Origin: Pipra filicauda
Lineage: Eukaryota > Chordata > Aves > Passeriformes > Pipridae
NCBI RefSeq assembly: GCF_003945595.2
Contig: NW_024104425.1
Location: forward strand, 606,873-670,872
Direction of reading: 5' to 3'
DNA: 64,000 nucleotides
Part shown: positions 37,301 to 49,647 of the stretch, one piece after another
Layout: each line of letters starts with the position of its first letter
Numbering within the stretch: the first letter of the stretch is position 1
The notes under the pieces: model-generated
What the model saw: the letters and a program-made list of their open reading frames with translations, nothing else
The model's database searches: none
Told to the model about the DNA's origin: nothing
Translations under genes and position numbers: made by a program

Positions 37301-39204
37301 GTAGGCAAATTCTTGGACTATATTATCAAGTAAAAGGACAGTCAGTGGAAATGGAACACAATAATTTTTACTACGATAAGATGATAGTTTGAGAGAGCAT
37401 TGATCCAAATCCATAACCATTACATAAAATTTGTATTCAAAAACACATTGTGGATTCAATTAAAAAAAAACTTTTAATGTTTAATTAATTAAACTTTTGT
37501 GGCACTATAATTTATAATGAGAGCTGAGATAATCTTAATTTCCCAAGGGTCTGAGATGATCTGAATCTAAACTAAATATGCAAGTTTCAAGTAACTTTTC
37601 TTTTAATAGCTACTTGTTTTAAAATATGAAGGTAGAGCCTCAACAACAGTTTTTTGCAAGGTCTCTATAAGAATAGTACACCCTGCTAAATTCTGAAGGA
37701 GTTCAAACAGAGTATTTTTCCAGTGATTTCCAGCTCTTCAAAGAATAAACCTTTCCTGGCCTGAAAGCTCTCTGTATAATAAACTAGCCAGTTTTTGAGG
37801 GAGCCTCTGGCATTGGAATATGGTTATAAGAGGTCACCTTCATAATATGGAAATTTTCAAAATTCAAAATCAGTTTGAGCGGCAAGAAAGTCTTCTAAAA
37901 ATCCCTTACCTTATTAAATCTGTGAGTAGAAATTCTCCCCTTCACAGTAACCCACTCAGGGATAAGGAATATTGTCATGGTGATGAGGTAGAAATAGTTT
38001 CCCCAAGGCATTCTCAGCAACATTCTTTATGCAGTGTGAATTTTCTGGAAAAAATTCTCAGTTAGAATAAGGACTGTCCCATATTTATACACCTAAGAAT
38101 TTTTAAAAATACAACAGTATCTGGAAATTAATATTGAAAATCCACAGAGGTGGCAGAAGAATAAGCTTAAATATAATTTAAAAGCATAAGTTCTCCCATC
38201 AAGTCAAATATTTGGGACTTGTACAATGGTTTTTTAAGAGTACCTAACTAAAAAAAAAGTAAAATAAATTGTCTATACCCTCCCACGTCTCTTCAACACT
38301 CACAAGCTGTAAAGGTGAAGTTTACCACACAGAATATTCAAAAGATTTAGTCAACTGGAAAACATATCTTGATACACTGGAGAGATCCCTAATCTCTCTT
38401 GAGCTGTTAAAGCTACAAAAGTGAAAAATTCTAATAAGAAGAGATACTTGCATTTAATAAGAATTTACTAATTTTAATCCTAGCTACCTCCCTTCTCCCT
38501 TGTGTTAGCCTATTCATTTCTGCTAATATCCATATTATTGTACACCAAACCCATAAATATAAAAATGTTATTCAAATATGTCAGAAATGTTCTGCTGGGA
38601 AGTCTGTGGGGCATTAAGACATTCAGGGTAAAATAAAGAAAAGTCAAAAAAGATAATACAGTGTTAATTATATTCTTTATCTCTCTGTTAATGTGGAAGA
38701 AACCGAGGAAGTTCCCATATTGGAAACCTTTACAGAGAACTCAGAGAAGGTGTAGAAATAAAGTGCCTCTGGAAGTGAAATGCTAAAATAGAAACTAGAA
38801 AGCAAATTTATAAAATGAAAAACAAATCCCAAGGACATCTCAGCTGATATTCTCTCATCACTAGCCTCTCCCTCTTTCATCCTTATTAATTTATAAGATT
38901 GGGGGGTACTGTCAAACTACACAAAATTGTGCTCAGTATTTGCTTATTACCCATAAATCCTTTTTGTTTTTTTTTAATTTACTGAATCATTTTATGTAAT
39001 CATTCTCTTTTGTAAAAGTCATCAAAAGCTTCAACTCAAAACGCTTTAAATATCTGAAACAATGGCTGAAGGAGGCAAATACTAAGTAAGTTTCAAGAGT
39101 TATATAGGAAGTGTGAAGCTCCTCACTCTCCTCTGAAAAAATAAGCACTCTCTTTCTGTTTTCCAACTTGCTACTTTTGTTTGCAGAGTTTCATTGTTAA
39201 TGGA
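34350..39204. other. AT-rich unique sequence with simple repeats
   Basis: No gene or mobile element recognised over 4.8 kb. A T/G-rich tract is at 34632-34690 and a short (TA)n at 34446-34460. The 13-mer gatgatatcttct occurs twice about 65 bp apart near 34763 and 34832. Confidence 0.5.
34632..34690. repeat. T/G-rich low-complexity tract
   Basis: Irregular TTG and T runs. Confidence 0.8.
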
Positions 39205-39799
39205 TGTGCTGCTTTTGGCTGTGGTAGAAATATTTTTCTTCGCAGTGGTTGGTATGGGGCTGTGTTTTAGATTTATGCTGAACACAGGGTTGATAATACA
39301 GAGATGTTTTTGTTATCGCTGAGCAGTGCTTACACAGAGCCAAGGCCTTTTCTGCTTTTTGTACTTCCATGCTGCTAAGGAAGTCGGGGGTATATGGGAG
39401 GTTGGAAGGAGATACAGCTGGGACGAGTGACCCAAACTGACCAGAGGGATATTCCATGCCATATGACATCATGCTCGGTATATAAAGTGGGGGGAAGAAG
39501 AAGAAAGGGGGAGATGTGTGGAGTGATGGTGTTTGTCTTCCAAGTAAACATTGTACATGATGAGGCCCTGCTCTCCTGGAGATGGGTGAGCACCTGCCTT
39601 GACATGGGAAGCAGTCAATTAATTCCTTGTTTTGCATTGCTTGTGTGTGCAGCTTTTGTTTTCCCTATTAAACTGCCTTTATCTCAATCCATGAGTTTTG
39701 TACCTTTTACCCTTCCAATTCTCTCCCTGACCTTACTGGTGGGGGAGTGAGCAACCAGCTGCTTGGGGCTTGACTGCTGACTGAGGTTAAACCGAAACA
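39205..39799 (+). mobile_element. Solo LTR, family d, copy 1
   Basis: A 595-bp LTR from TGTGCTGCTTTTGGCTG to TTAAACCGAAACA. It carries a clear TATA box tatataaa (39479-39486) after a catgccatatgacatcatgc block and an attaaa polyadenylation signal (39667-39672). It ends with a ggggagtgagcaaccagctg-type U5. Flanks atgga (39200-39204) and ataga (39800-39804) form a 5-bp TSD with one mismatch. The retained promoter and end sequences make this the best-preserved family-d copy. Frames of up to 146 codons on the minus strand are antisense to the LTR and not genes. Confidence 0.85.
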
Positions 39800-40904
39800 A
39801 TAGACCAGGCGGATTTTAGGAGTTAGGAGATGGTACTGAAACCTGTGGACTCAGGTAAGACAGTTCATATAAATTAGGTACTTTACACCAACATGCAGTA
39901 GTTTATCCTAGGGTCCTTACATAATTCTGGAAAGGCTCTAGAAAGTCTGTACTAGAGCACAGTACAGCTCTGCTAGTTCTTTCACAATATTTCAATAATC
40001 TGAAGTTCTCTCTCCTTTCCTTTCCTTGGACGCCGCTTTCTTGTTCTATATCTCCTACAATGTCAACAAAGTGAATCTCTTCATGTGTAGAGTAATGCTG
40101 GGATATATGGGCATGACCAAAAGAGAGATTATGGTTATTTCCCCCCAGAGATGTGAGAGAAGAAATTAATTAAAGTGATCTTTGTTTTCCCTTTTGTGCA
40201 CAGTTTCAGACTTTGGAAGTAATCTCTTTCCATTGACAATAATTAACAACCTTAACAAGGATCCCTGGAGAGGGCTTTTCTAATTGAAAAGACTGTATAT
40301 AAGTGGAAAGAAGGAAAGAAGGTCAGTTTGGGGTTTTGGGTGGCTTTTTTTTTTTTTTTAATGAAAGCATGCATAAATGGAATTCACTTGATGAGTTTTT
40401 CACTATGTCAGATGCAGGATCACAAATCATGGTGCTGTCTTCTAAAATGGATAAAACTCTTATTTAACTTACATCTGTAATGAAACCACATTACTGTGTA
40501 GCATGGAGTATCTTAAGATGATGATAAATCACCAGTGCTGAAGAGACAAAAGGGGTATAGTATAAGGGACAGGTTCTTTTCACAGACTCAGAAAACAAGG
40601 AGACCAAATTGAATAATTTCCTGAGCATACTAAAATACAGATCTATGTGACAGGGTCTCTGTGAAATGATACTGGTTTGGTTCCTAATCAATAGAGAGCA
40701 TTGGTATCTGGTTGATTTATTAAACTCATTCTTGTGAAATCAGTTTTAATTTGCTGAGAATCTAATTGCATTTATTGTATGATGGTGTCAGGGTGCTTTG
40801 AGCCCTGGACAGGCCTTTGTAATAATTTACATCTGATTAAAAGAAAAAAAATAATATTTTAAGAACTCAAAATAAAACAATTCTTGAAATATGGGGAGAA
40901 ATTA
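39800..40904. other. Unique sequence, no gene seen
   Basis: No recognised repeat body or exon between the LTR and the CR1 copy. Confidence 0.5.
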
Positions 40905-41422
40905 TATCTCTGCTCTAGGAGGGCTCCTCAGCACAAGAGAGACATGCAGCTCCTGGAACAGGTCCAGTGGAGGGCAGCAAAGATGATTAGGGGACTGAGG
41001 TAAATAAATCTCTTACAAGGAAAGGCAGAGAGAGTTGGTCCTGTTCAGTCTTGAGAAGAGAGGTCTGAGAGGAAACCTCATCAATATCTTTAAGTATCTG
41101 AAGGGAGGGTGTCAAGAAGATGGAGTCAGGCTCTTCTTGGTGGTGCCAAACAAAAAGACAAGAGGCAATGGGCAGAAACTGATGCAGAGGAAGTTCCATC
41201 TGAATGTGAGAAAGAACTTCTTTACAGTGCTGGTTACTCCACACTGGAACATGTTGCCCAGAGGGGTTATGGAGATCTCCTTCACTGGAGATATTCAAGA
41301 ACCACCTGGACACAATCCTGTACCATATGCTCTAGGATAACCCTACTTGAACAGGGAGGTTGGACCAGATGACCCAGTGCGGTCCCTTCCAATCTTAGCC
41401 ATTCTGTATTCCTGTGATAGAC
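40905..41422 (+). mobile_element. CR1 LINE, 3' end with ORF2 C-terminus remains
   Basis: About 515 bp of a CR1 3' part with blocks in family order: ctcagcacaagagagacatg, agatgattaggggactg, ttgagaagagaggtctgaga, aagaggcaatgggcagaaac, acactggaacatgttgccca and ggttggaccagatgaccca, ending in an attctgtattcctgtga tail. A 101-codon frame (41035-41340) reads [20 protein letters not shown], the CR1 ORF2 C-terminal pattern. The 3' part differs from the 6 kb and 60 kb copies, so it is a separate subfamily. Confidence 0.92.
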
Positions 41423-41680
41423 ATTGTTAAAAAATCATTGTTAAATTATTATTTTTTTTTACTGCAAAGACAGTAGGAAATTCTAGGTTGAAATATTTCC
41501 TGTAGAAAAGCTATTGCTATTTTGCCTTCTGATCATTGAATTTAACATAATGTTTTCAGGAGCCTTATGCTTACTTAGCCCATCTTTCACATATGTATTA
41601 TTCCCAGTACTTTAAATTGTCTCTAAGCAGGATGAATCTGCCAAATCAAACATGAATTCATAAATATGTATATTTTTCCT

Positions 41681-42222
41681 TGTATCAGAACTGATTGGGA
41701 TAGGGTTGACTTTGCCTGTAGCCCACACAATTCTGTACTTTTTATTTGAGGCTGAGATGATGTTGATAACACATTGGTGCTTTAGAAATTGCTGAGCAGT
41801 GCTTGTGCAGCATCTAGGTTGTCACACACACACTTGTACACACATACACACTCATAGGTGAGGACAAGGGGTAGTGGCAAAAGGCTGGGAGGGGACATAA
41901 CTGGGACAGCTGAGCCAAACTGACCAAAAGCATGTTCCACATAACAATAAAAGCTAAGGGAAAGCATGAGAAAGGAGGGTCACAGGGGATTTCATTATTA
42001 CGATGTCAGTCTTCTGAAGAAAATGCTACATGTACTGAGGCCCTTCTTACCTGATGATAGATAGTTTTGCTTTTGTGTACACCCTTTTCATCTTATGTTA
42101 GACTGTCTTTACCTCAACTCATGAGTTTTTCTTCTTATTTTCTCACCCTTCCCCACTGAAGATAGGGAGTTAGAGAGTGGCTTGGTGGGCATTCAGCTGC
42201 CAGCCAAGGTTAATCCAACATA
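41681..42222 (+). mobile_element. LTR, family d, copy 2 (plus strand, decayed)
   Basis: The copy begins TGTATCAGAACTGATTGGG, aligning with TGTGCTG...GGCTGTGG of copy 1, and ends near taatccaacata. Shared blocks are gctgagcagtgctt, ccaaactgacc, a gtcagtcttctgaagaaaa block against gtttgtcttccaagtaaac, and cctcaactcatgagtttt. A short CA-rich stretch (41821-41854) lies in its U3. No TSD could be recognised, which fits an older insertion. Confidence 0.75.
41821..41854. repeat. Short (CA)n stretch inside an LTR
   Basis: Imperfect CA dinucleotides interrupted by tt and tg. Confidence 0.75.
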
Positions 42223-42495
42223 TGGGTCAAAAAACCAAACCAAATATCCCAAACCAATACCCACCTCTACTTCCTGCATGAAAACCACAGATTTAGGATT
42301 ACCTATGATATAAAAAATGGAGCACTTTTAGGACATTATAAGACTAGGGGCCACAGACTGTCCACTGTTCACTAAACATGCAACCCTTAAAGCATCAGAA
42401 GTAGCCATTTATGGAGGGGGAAATCTACAGAAAACTGCTCAAGATATGAAAATTAAACATGAGACTTTAAAATCCCTGTCCCTTCCATTCTCTTA
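42223..42495. other. Spacer between two opposed family-d LTRs
   Basis: About 273 bp, A/C-rich at its left side (aaaccaaaccaaat). No retroviral coding similarity was recognised, so it is not evidently the inside of a provirus. Confidence 0.5.
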
Positions 42496-43047
42496 TGCCA
42501 TGGTTTAACCTGACAGGCAGCTAAACACCGCAAAGCTGCTCACTCATTCCCCCATCCCCCTGTGGGATGAGGAGAAAATTGGAAGGAACAAAAAGTAGAA
42601 CTCATGAGTTGAGGTAAAGATGGTTTAACAGGACACAAAAGGAAGGTAATTAATTACAACGATAAAGTAATTAGAACATATGAAACTAGTAAAGCACAAT
42701 GCAATTGCCCATCCCCCACCAACTGATGCCCAGCCCATTCCCAGGACCTAGGTCAGCTTTTGCCTTAGGTTTATATGCTGAGCATGACATCAAATGGTAT
42801 GGAACATACCTTTGGCCACCTTAGGTCTGCTGTCCTACTATGTCCCCTCACAACTTCTTGTGTACCTTCAGCCTCCTCACTCGTGACATGGTGTGAGAAG
42901 CTGAACAGTCCTTAATTTAGTGCAAGCTCTGCTCAGTAACAATAGAAATGTTGTGTTATCAACATTATTCTTACCCTAATTCCAAAACACAGCACTGTAC
43001 CAATGACTAGGAAGAAAATTAACTATATCTCAGCTGAAACCAGGACA
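42496..43047 (-). mobile_element. Solo LTR, family d, copy 3 (reversed)
   Basis: A 552-bp LTR on the minus strand from TGTCCTGGTTTCAGCTGAG (43047) to the plus-strand start tgccatggtttaacc (42496). The minus-strand TATA corresponds to tttatat (42770-42776) next to the gctgagcatgacatca block shared with copy 1. Flanks tctta and tctgg match at only three of five bases, so a TSD is not secure. It lies 273 bp from copy 2 in opposite orientation. Confidence 0.8.
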
Positions 43048-44566
43048 TCTGGTCATATAACAGCTGTAATGTCTTCAGGGAAACCAAATTTGTTTGTCAG
43101 TCGGTTTATCAACTGCAGATGAGACTGATTGCATAATCTCTTCCCACCTGTATCAAACAAACTAACCAAACTTTTCAATTATTTAATCATTTCATTCAAG
43201 TCTTGTTAAATCTGATTTTCAATGAATCTTAAGTCCTCATCAATGCATAGAAAACATATTATAAATATTTTTTTAATTATTACAAAAGTAAACAGTATAT
43301 ACTTAATTTCAGCACAAAAATATACAGAAAAGCCTACATGCATTCATATAAATTATGTTAAGGAATACACTATTTTATATTTTCACAACATGTAAAGTGT
43401 CTGTACTGTTTGATTTTAGGTCCAAGGTACCTACAGTTTAATTCCTTGAATGCTAGAGACTGAATACACTCAGTACAATAAACATATCTCAAAATTTCTT
43501 GTTATGCATACTCATTCACGCAGTTATTCTTCTTGTAAACATTTCATAAGTTTTGACTCACGTTCTTTAATTTTTTTCATTTTTTTAATGGAAAATATAC
43601 TGTGACATAGTGTAAGTAGCTACAGCTTTTGCCCAGCCTTCCTTTTATTTATAAGAATAGCACTGTCTGACATATCCTTCCTACAAATTACTTTGATATG
43701 GGTTACACGTCACACTTGTCACTGAAATCAATCATCCAGAGTTCTATCCTGGTGTTACAATATGTGTGGACATCATGTGTAGAGTCAGAGTAAGAGGGTA
43801 CCAAAGACACTTCAGTGACATTTCTACCCTGAACCTTTTTAAATAAAAAAAAAGCCCCAAAAATTACTAACAAGTAAAAATATTTCCACAAAAATATCAA
43901 AAATATTGAAGTAAAAAGATTCTCTAAAGAAACTGTGAAGAAATTAATGCAATAGAAAGTAAAGAATTCAGATTTTTTTCCAATTCAATTATCTGCTGTC
44001 TTCCATGTATTTAATTTTAAAATCAGTTTTATTATAGCGTTGTTTTGCTGACATTTTGGTTGTGGGGGTTTTCTTGTGTTTTTTATCTAACAAGATTTCA
44101 CGCTAAAATCTCCCCACTTTTTTAAATCGTCATTTTGCACAGTATTATCATAAATCTTTAACTAGGTATTAGCTCAGACTTGGGCTCTTTAACTTCTGAC
44201 ATCCAACCTGTTCAAAGTTAGGTGGATTCTTTTGCATAATGGCTCAAACACATCTTTCCTATAGGTCTACCTCACTTGTGCATCATTTCTCATCTTGATT
44301 ATCCAAAACATTGTTTCCACTTACCTTCTGTAAAGTCCTAGGTCAAAGCTGCAAGCTGCCCAGGAATTTTACTTATATTTAAGGCTCCAAAATAATTCAC
44401 CACCTAATTTTTTGTAAAGCCTTTTAGTTCTTTAATACCTTGAATTTGCATAAAGTGGACATGCTACATGTGTTTCCTAAGAGACTTCTTTTAATTTAAA
44501 GAGAAAATAGGCATTTTGACAAAAGGTTCCAGGAGCAACGTACAACCAAGCAGAAGAATCATTTTA
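43048..44566. other. AT-rich unique sequence, no gene seen
   Basis: No recognised gene or mobile element. Confidence 0.5.
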
Positions 44567-44571
44567 CAGAG

Positions 44572-45075
44572 TGCCGAACACACACCAATCTACACCAGTT
44601 AAGAAAAATGCAACAGGTTTTAAGTTACCCTCAAGAGATTACAGAAAGAGTAAAGGAAGAAAAGAGAGCAAGAAAGAAGGACTAAAGAAAGAGATTAGAA
44701 TAAGAGAGAATTGTATTGGTACCACCAAAAGGTCACACGTTGATAGCACGTCCCAAGAAAAATGCAAAATAGAGCCCCTGTGCACCTCTATTTATATGGT
44801 CTGGCTGGTGTGGCCACCCCTCCCAGGTGGGACATCCGGTTCACTGACCACTCAAGGCCCTCTGGGCCAGAGTGACGGGTGGTGCAGCCAATCAGAGGCT
44901 CCAGGGGGCGTGGTGTGGGCGGGCTAGCAGGCAGACATTTTTTGATTGACAGCTGTCAGCCACAGGGCTCCTGTGCCCTGTGTATTCTGTGTGGCCATTA
45001 GGCTGAAGGTCATATGGCTCCTGATACTGGAGGCCTGGCCATAAGGCCTCCAACCTGGCTCTTCCCCAACACACA
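44572..45075 (-). mobile_element. Solo LTR-like element, family e, with perfect 5-bp TSD
   Basis: The 504-bp element begins TGCCGAACACAC and ends CCCCAACACACA on the plus strand. It is flanked by a perfect 5-bp repeat cagag (44567-44571 and 45076-45080). TG...CA ends with a 5-bp TSD fit ERVL-type or other class III/II LTRs. Promoter-like signals read on the minus strand, so the element is oriented that way: TATAAATA (complement of 44789-44796), an inverted CCAAT about 95 bp upstream (44888-44892) and two GC boxes (44904-44924). No AATAAA is seen on the minus strand. The plus-strand 118-codon frame here is antisense and has no motif. Confidence 0.65.
44789..44924 (-). promoter_or_regulatory. 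LTR promoter: TATA, CCAAT and GC boxes
   Basis: Read on the minus strand: GC boxes (gggggcgtgg and gtgggcgggc on the plus strand, 44904-44924), a CCAAT element (ccaatcag on the plus strand at 44888) and a TATAAATA box (44789-44796). Initiation would fall near 44760-44765. The spacing is that of a normal polymerase II promoter. Activity is not known. Confidence 0.5.
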
Positions 45076-45080
45076 CAGAG

Positions 45081-46223
45081 TTGGTTGATTCGACCCAATA
45101 ATTAATGCAGTGAGATTAATCCAGTATCTCATACCTTCATGAAATGCAATCATGCCTTTCTGATAGCCAGCCAAAAACCTAATACAAAGCTTTTTTCTTA
45201 GTCTGTCACTTTAGTTGTATAACTCTTCTTCTACACTGTTCTATTGGCTGCTTTTCTGACAGAGGAATAGAAATAGACTTATCTTCAGAGTCAAGGATCT
45301 TACAGATTATATCAGCTCCCAATTATTATTTAATATTAAGAGAATAAGTCTTGTTTATGACTAGCAGTTGAGTCTAGCTTCATGAACTTAGGAAAAAAAA
45401 AAGAAACAATTATAATTATTATGAGACAAACTACATGAATTCCAAGAGGAGGTGGGAAATTACTCTAACCTACTTTGCTGACGTTTTAACAAATGATTCC
45501 CATGAGCACCTGCCAACACATCACATAGACTAACACAGTAATGGGTTTGGCTTTCCTTCTGACTAATTCAGTTTTCATGAAATGGGAATTAAGTCATAAG
45601 AAATATGCAAGTTCTTTGATAAGTAAAAATAGTTTAATCTTCACCTACTTTTAAATCAACTGTGTCAATACATGACCTATAAGATAATGTTTGCTGAAAA
45701 ATGCTTCATTTTTCTAAATATACTCTTTGAAAAGGAAACTCTTCCTCCCTACTGCCATCTTACAGAGAAAGAGTTCCTTGAAGTATTGTTCTAGTTTTTT
45801 TTTCCTATCCATTATATCTTTTATATTAATATTATATATTTAGTCACTTATTTAAAAAAATAATTCTGCTTTCTTTTTCCCTTTACATAGCTAATAGCCT
45901 AACATAAAGACTATGACGGTCTTTATGTCATAAAAGAAAAAGCCAATTACAGTCCTCTTTCAAGCACTCCATTTCTGATCTCTCAGTCCTATTCCTCAAA
46001 AGAGAACAAATATCTAAAAGAACAGACTAAAATGCAGAACAATTTTAAATGAAAAAGAATTCAACATATATCATGGCATATCATATTTTTCCATGATCTC
46101 ATTCCCTGCTGTTAAAGAATTTTCTCTGCCTTAGGTTTCCTGCAGAACTGTCTTAAACATCTGATTCCAGGAAAAAAATGAGTGGTACAGCAATAGGGAC
46201 AGCTCAAGCTGTGTGTGCCAGAG
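45081..46223. other. AT-rich unique sequence with a strong hairpin
   Basis: No recognised gene or mobile element. A perfect 10-bp inverted repeat is at 45902-45928 and is annotated separately. Confidence 0.5.
45902..45928. repeat. Perfect inverted repeat, 10-bp arms, 7-nt loop
   Basis: Arms acataaagac (45902-45911) and gtctttatgt (45919-45928) are exact reverse complements around the loop tatgacg. Confidence 0.9.
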
Positions 46224-46495
46224 AATCACAGAATGGTTCCGCTGGAAGGTACCTTTATGATCATCTGTTTCCAACCCACCTGCCATGGGCAGGGGCACCT
46301 TTCACTAGACCAGGTTGCTCAGATCTCCATCCAACCTGGCCTTGGACACTTCCAGGGATGGGATATCCACAACTTCTCTGGGAAACCTGTTCCAGTGTCT
46401 CACCACCCTCACAGTAAAGAATTTCTTCCTAATACCTAATCTAAATCTAACCTAAATCTACTCTCTTTCAGTTTGAAGTCATTCCCCCTTGTCAA
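46224..46495 (-). mobile_element. CR1 LINE 3'-end fragment (reversed)
   Basis: About 270 bp of a CR1 3' end on the minus strand. Plus-strand blocks run aatcacagaatggttccgct, ccatgggcaggggcaccttt, agaccaggttgctcagatct, ccaacctggccttggacact and cattcccccttgtca. It ends inside the region encoding the ORF2 C-terminus, so it is 5'-truncated. It is another CR1 subfamily, distinct from the copy at 40.9 kb. Confidence 0.93.
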
Positions 46496-49400
46496 ATTAT
46501 TTTGAACTATAGTCAGAATCACCTATATATCTGAAAACACGAGTAGTAGCTGGAATATAGGTTTGCAGTATATATGAAGATATTGTAATATATGTGAAGA
46601 TCTGAAATCTGTGTGATTATTTTTACTTCAGGTAATCTCTACAACATTGGGAGCTGAAAAGTGAGCAGTTTCAGAAGCTTAGGAGGAGTAGAAGAAAACA
46701 GGAAATATTTCTCAATGGTGATCTATGTATAACAAGGAATCATGAGGGATTTTGTTTTAGTAAAAATAAACAGAAGGTGAAAAGAGGAAATAAAGGCAAC
46801 ATAAACAAAAATGACAAAATGAGAAATACAGAAGCAGCTTGTTCCAAACATGGCCTGTCTTGTCAAATTCAAAAATTAATCAGTTAACATGGATTGAAAA
46901 CACAGTGTAAGAGAAAAAAAAAACAAACCACAAAATACTATAAGGTGCAGAGATAATGCTATAACCATGTTAGATGACAAAAGAAATGTCTAGAAAAACT
47001 CTTAGCACAAAGTGGAGTGTGCAAAGTCATTATCAGAACCTGAGACACAAAAACAAGAATTTTATCAATGTTGGGCATTATCAATATCTATAACCAAGGA
47101 ACTGTTTGATGCTGCAGAAGTCTTAAAAATTCAGTTCTAAAACAAAGGCCCTGATACATAAGGCACAGCAGAATCTGTTCACATCCACTATTTTATTTTT
47201 ATTGCATCTTCTGTGTTTCCTTCCACTTTCTTTGACTTCATTGATCTTATCTCTGTTATTCTGAGAATTGTATTACTCAAATAGCTGGACCTGAACATTT
47301 TACAGCTGGCATATGGCCAGCATAGGTGAATAACATAAGATGTAGAAACATGTTCTATTTTCATTAAATAGCAAAACTATCACTGTTTTCAACAGAAACA
47401 AGGTTTTGGTCACAGATAGATTTGCCTTATCAGTATTATTTCTGTGTATAAAAATCATCAGAGTGTGACATAACAGTATCTGTTAACAATCAGCGATACT
47501 TTACAATAACTGATTAAAGAATGACACTTTTTTCTCTCCTTTCCTATATTGCATAATCAATCAAAAATAAGTATCTTTGAAATTCATGGTTTGTTGGGAA
47601 AATGATTTCTTTTTTTTAAAGTGCTTTTATTATCTATTCTGGAAGTTTCCTTTAGAAACCACAAAATAAATGCCTGCTGCTCCATTAAGAAATCTCCACT
47701 TGTATTCTGCAGGCATCAGTTTTGTTTTACTCTCAAATTCCTAGTGGGGTTTAAAATTAAAATGAATGTTTCTGTTTACTTTCTAGTATATCCAAAAGCC
47801 TAATCAGTGATGTCAACACATCTCAGTGTTTCTCTATTCATGACTGATATAGGCAGTAGAGGAAGCATTGGGCACTGTTCAGTAGGCCAGTCTCTGGAGG
47901 ATATTTTTTATGTTGTCAGCTGTGAACCAACTGAACTGTAATAAATAGTACAATTACTGGAAATAAGACAGCACACTGACAAGACTGAAATAATATTAAG
48001 CAGGACACTTGGCAAATACATAATCTTTTACCCAAAATGAATAGAATATGAATCAAAATGGGAATACAGCAGTATACCCAGAAATTAAAGACATTCTTGG
48101 TCTCTGAATCCCATTTTAGCTTTTTGTTTTCTAAAGCCCTTTATCTCACTAACAGTGCAGTGTTCTACCTTCCATGAGTGCCCTTGTACTCATATATTCC
48201 TGAATGTCTTCTTTTGTTAAGTTACAGCATTCATAAATGTTGGTCAGTTATCACTTAAAACTTTTCTTAAGATAATCTTTCATATGTATTTCTCCACGTG
48301 AAGCTGTCACTCCATCATTTAATCTTGATAGCTCCCTATATGGACCATTATGTTCCTCCATTCACATTGCTTATGAAGCAGCTGTTTTATATGAATCTCT
48401 TTTGTTCTCATAGTCATCGCTGTCACTAGCACAGCTGTCTTAGTTGTATGCTGCCTTTGTTGATTTCAAGTTAGTGAGTCTATTTGCATCAGTTGATAAT
48501 CTGGATCTAAACCTTTGTGATCAACATAGGACAAATATTTCCTGGGGAGAAACAAATAACAGGCACTTTAGCATAAGCCTTTCTTTTAAAATACAATATA
48601 AAACATAATTTATTGATGGATTTCATTTGGAAAACAGAAAAGAAAAAGAAAATCTTCTACCTCTTCTTCTACATAGCAAATTTAAAGCATGAATCCCTAG
48701 AGAATTTGACTATTTTATATGTATATAAGAAATATTGTAAATTAAATTTTATTTCATTGTTTTATAAGATAAGCATTTACATTCCCACCATCCATAAAAC
48801 ACTAGACATTGCAAGTGTACCTGCCACTTCAAATAAATTCCAATGTTAGTTCTGGGAGATATGGTTTTTTTCCCCACAAATCTTAAGGTTAGAGATCTTT
48901 CAATTTACTGATACAAGTTTCCTAAAAATTCTGCATGAATTCATACTGGACATCAGAATCAGTTTGTGGCATCATTTCCTGAGATGTATTTTACAACATT
49001 CTCATGACACTAACAGAACTTACAAGGTCAGAATATTATTCAACTGTCATGATGGTTGAGAAAAACAGCCCCCATTGATGAACCCTTTAAAAGTAGCTAA
49101 GAGCCAAACAGAGAATTCAATTAATGCAGCATGCTTTTGATCAGTGTACTTGCTGGACATTAAGTCTTTAATACTGTCATTAGTACATTCATTTTCAACC
49201 CTGTTAAGGAAGTCTTACAAAAATTGTCTTAAATTTTACTTTAGTGGATTACAAATCAAAATTTTTGAAAAAAGTAAAGTATAGCAGAGGACTACCTGGT
49301 TTTTAATGCTGAAGCATACTGATATTCTAATCAGATTTCATAGATAACTTCTCTTAAAGCATGGAATAACAGCACAAAGAACCTCATTACTCTTATACAT

Positions 49401-49624
49401 TAAGTAACTGATGAATATTTTATACTTTATAGTAAGAAAAATATTTATAAAGGTATATCTAAAGATTAAAATATATTCAACCAATATTAAACAAATTATA
49501 AACTAATATCTACTAGGAGCAGATATTTATTCTGAAAGAACACGCTGTATTACAATACAAAATAAATCACTAATGTTTTTTAGAAAAGGTATTCAGCATA
49601 ACTGGGTTCTCAGTATAAGTCATA

Positions 49625-49647
49625 TCTGTCAGATCACCTCTGACAGA
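49625..49647. repeat. Perfect inverted repeat, 9-bp arms, 5-nt loop
   Basis: Arms tctgtcaga and tctgacaga flank the loop tcacc. Confidence 0.9.

Noticed and set aside
39197..39637. A 146-codon minus-strand frame
   Set aside because: Antisense to the family-d LTR, whose TATA box and polyadenylation signal read the other way.
41681..43047. The two family-d LTRs as ends of one provirus
   Set aside because: They are in opposite orientation with a 273-bp spacer; proviral LTRs are direct repeats.
44571..44927. A 118-codon lysine-rich frame as a nuclear protein
   Set aside because: It starts at the LTR boundary, is antisense to its promoter signals and lacks known motifs.
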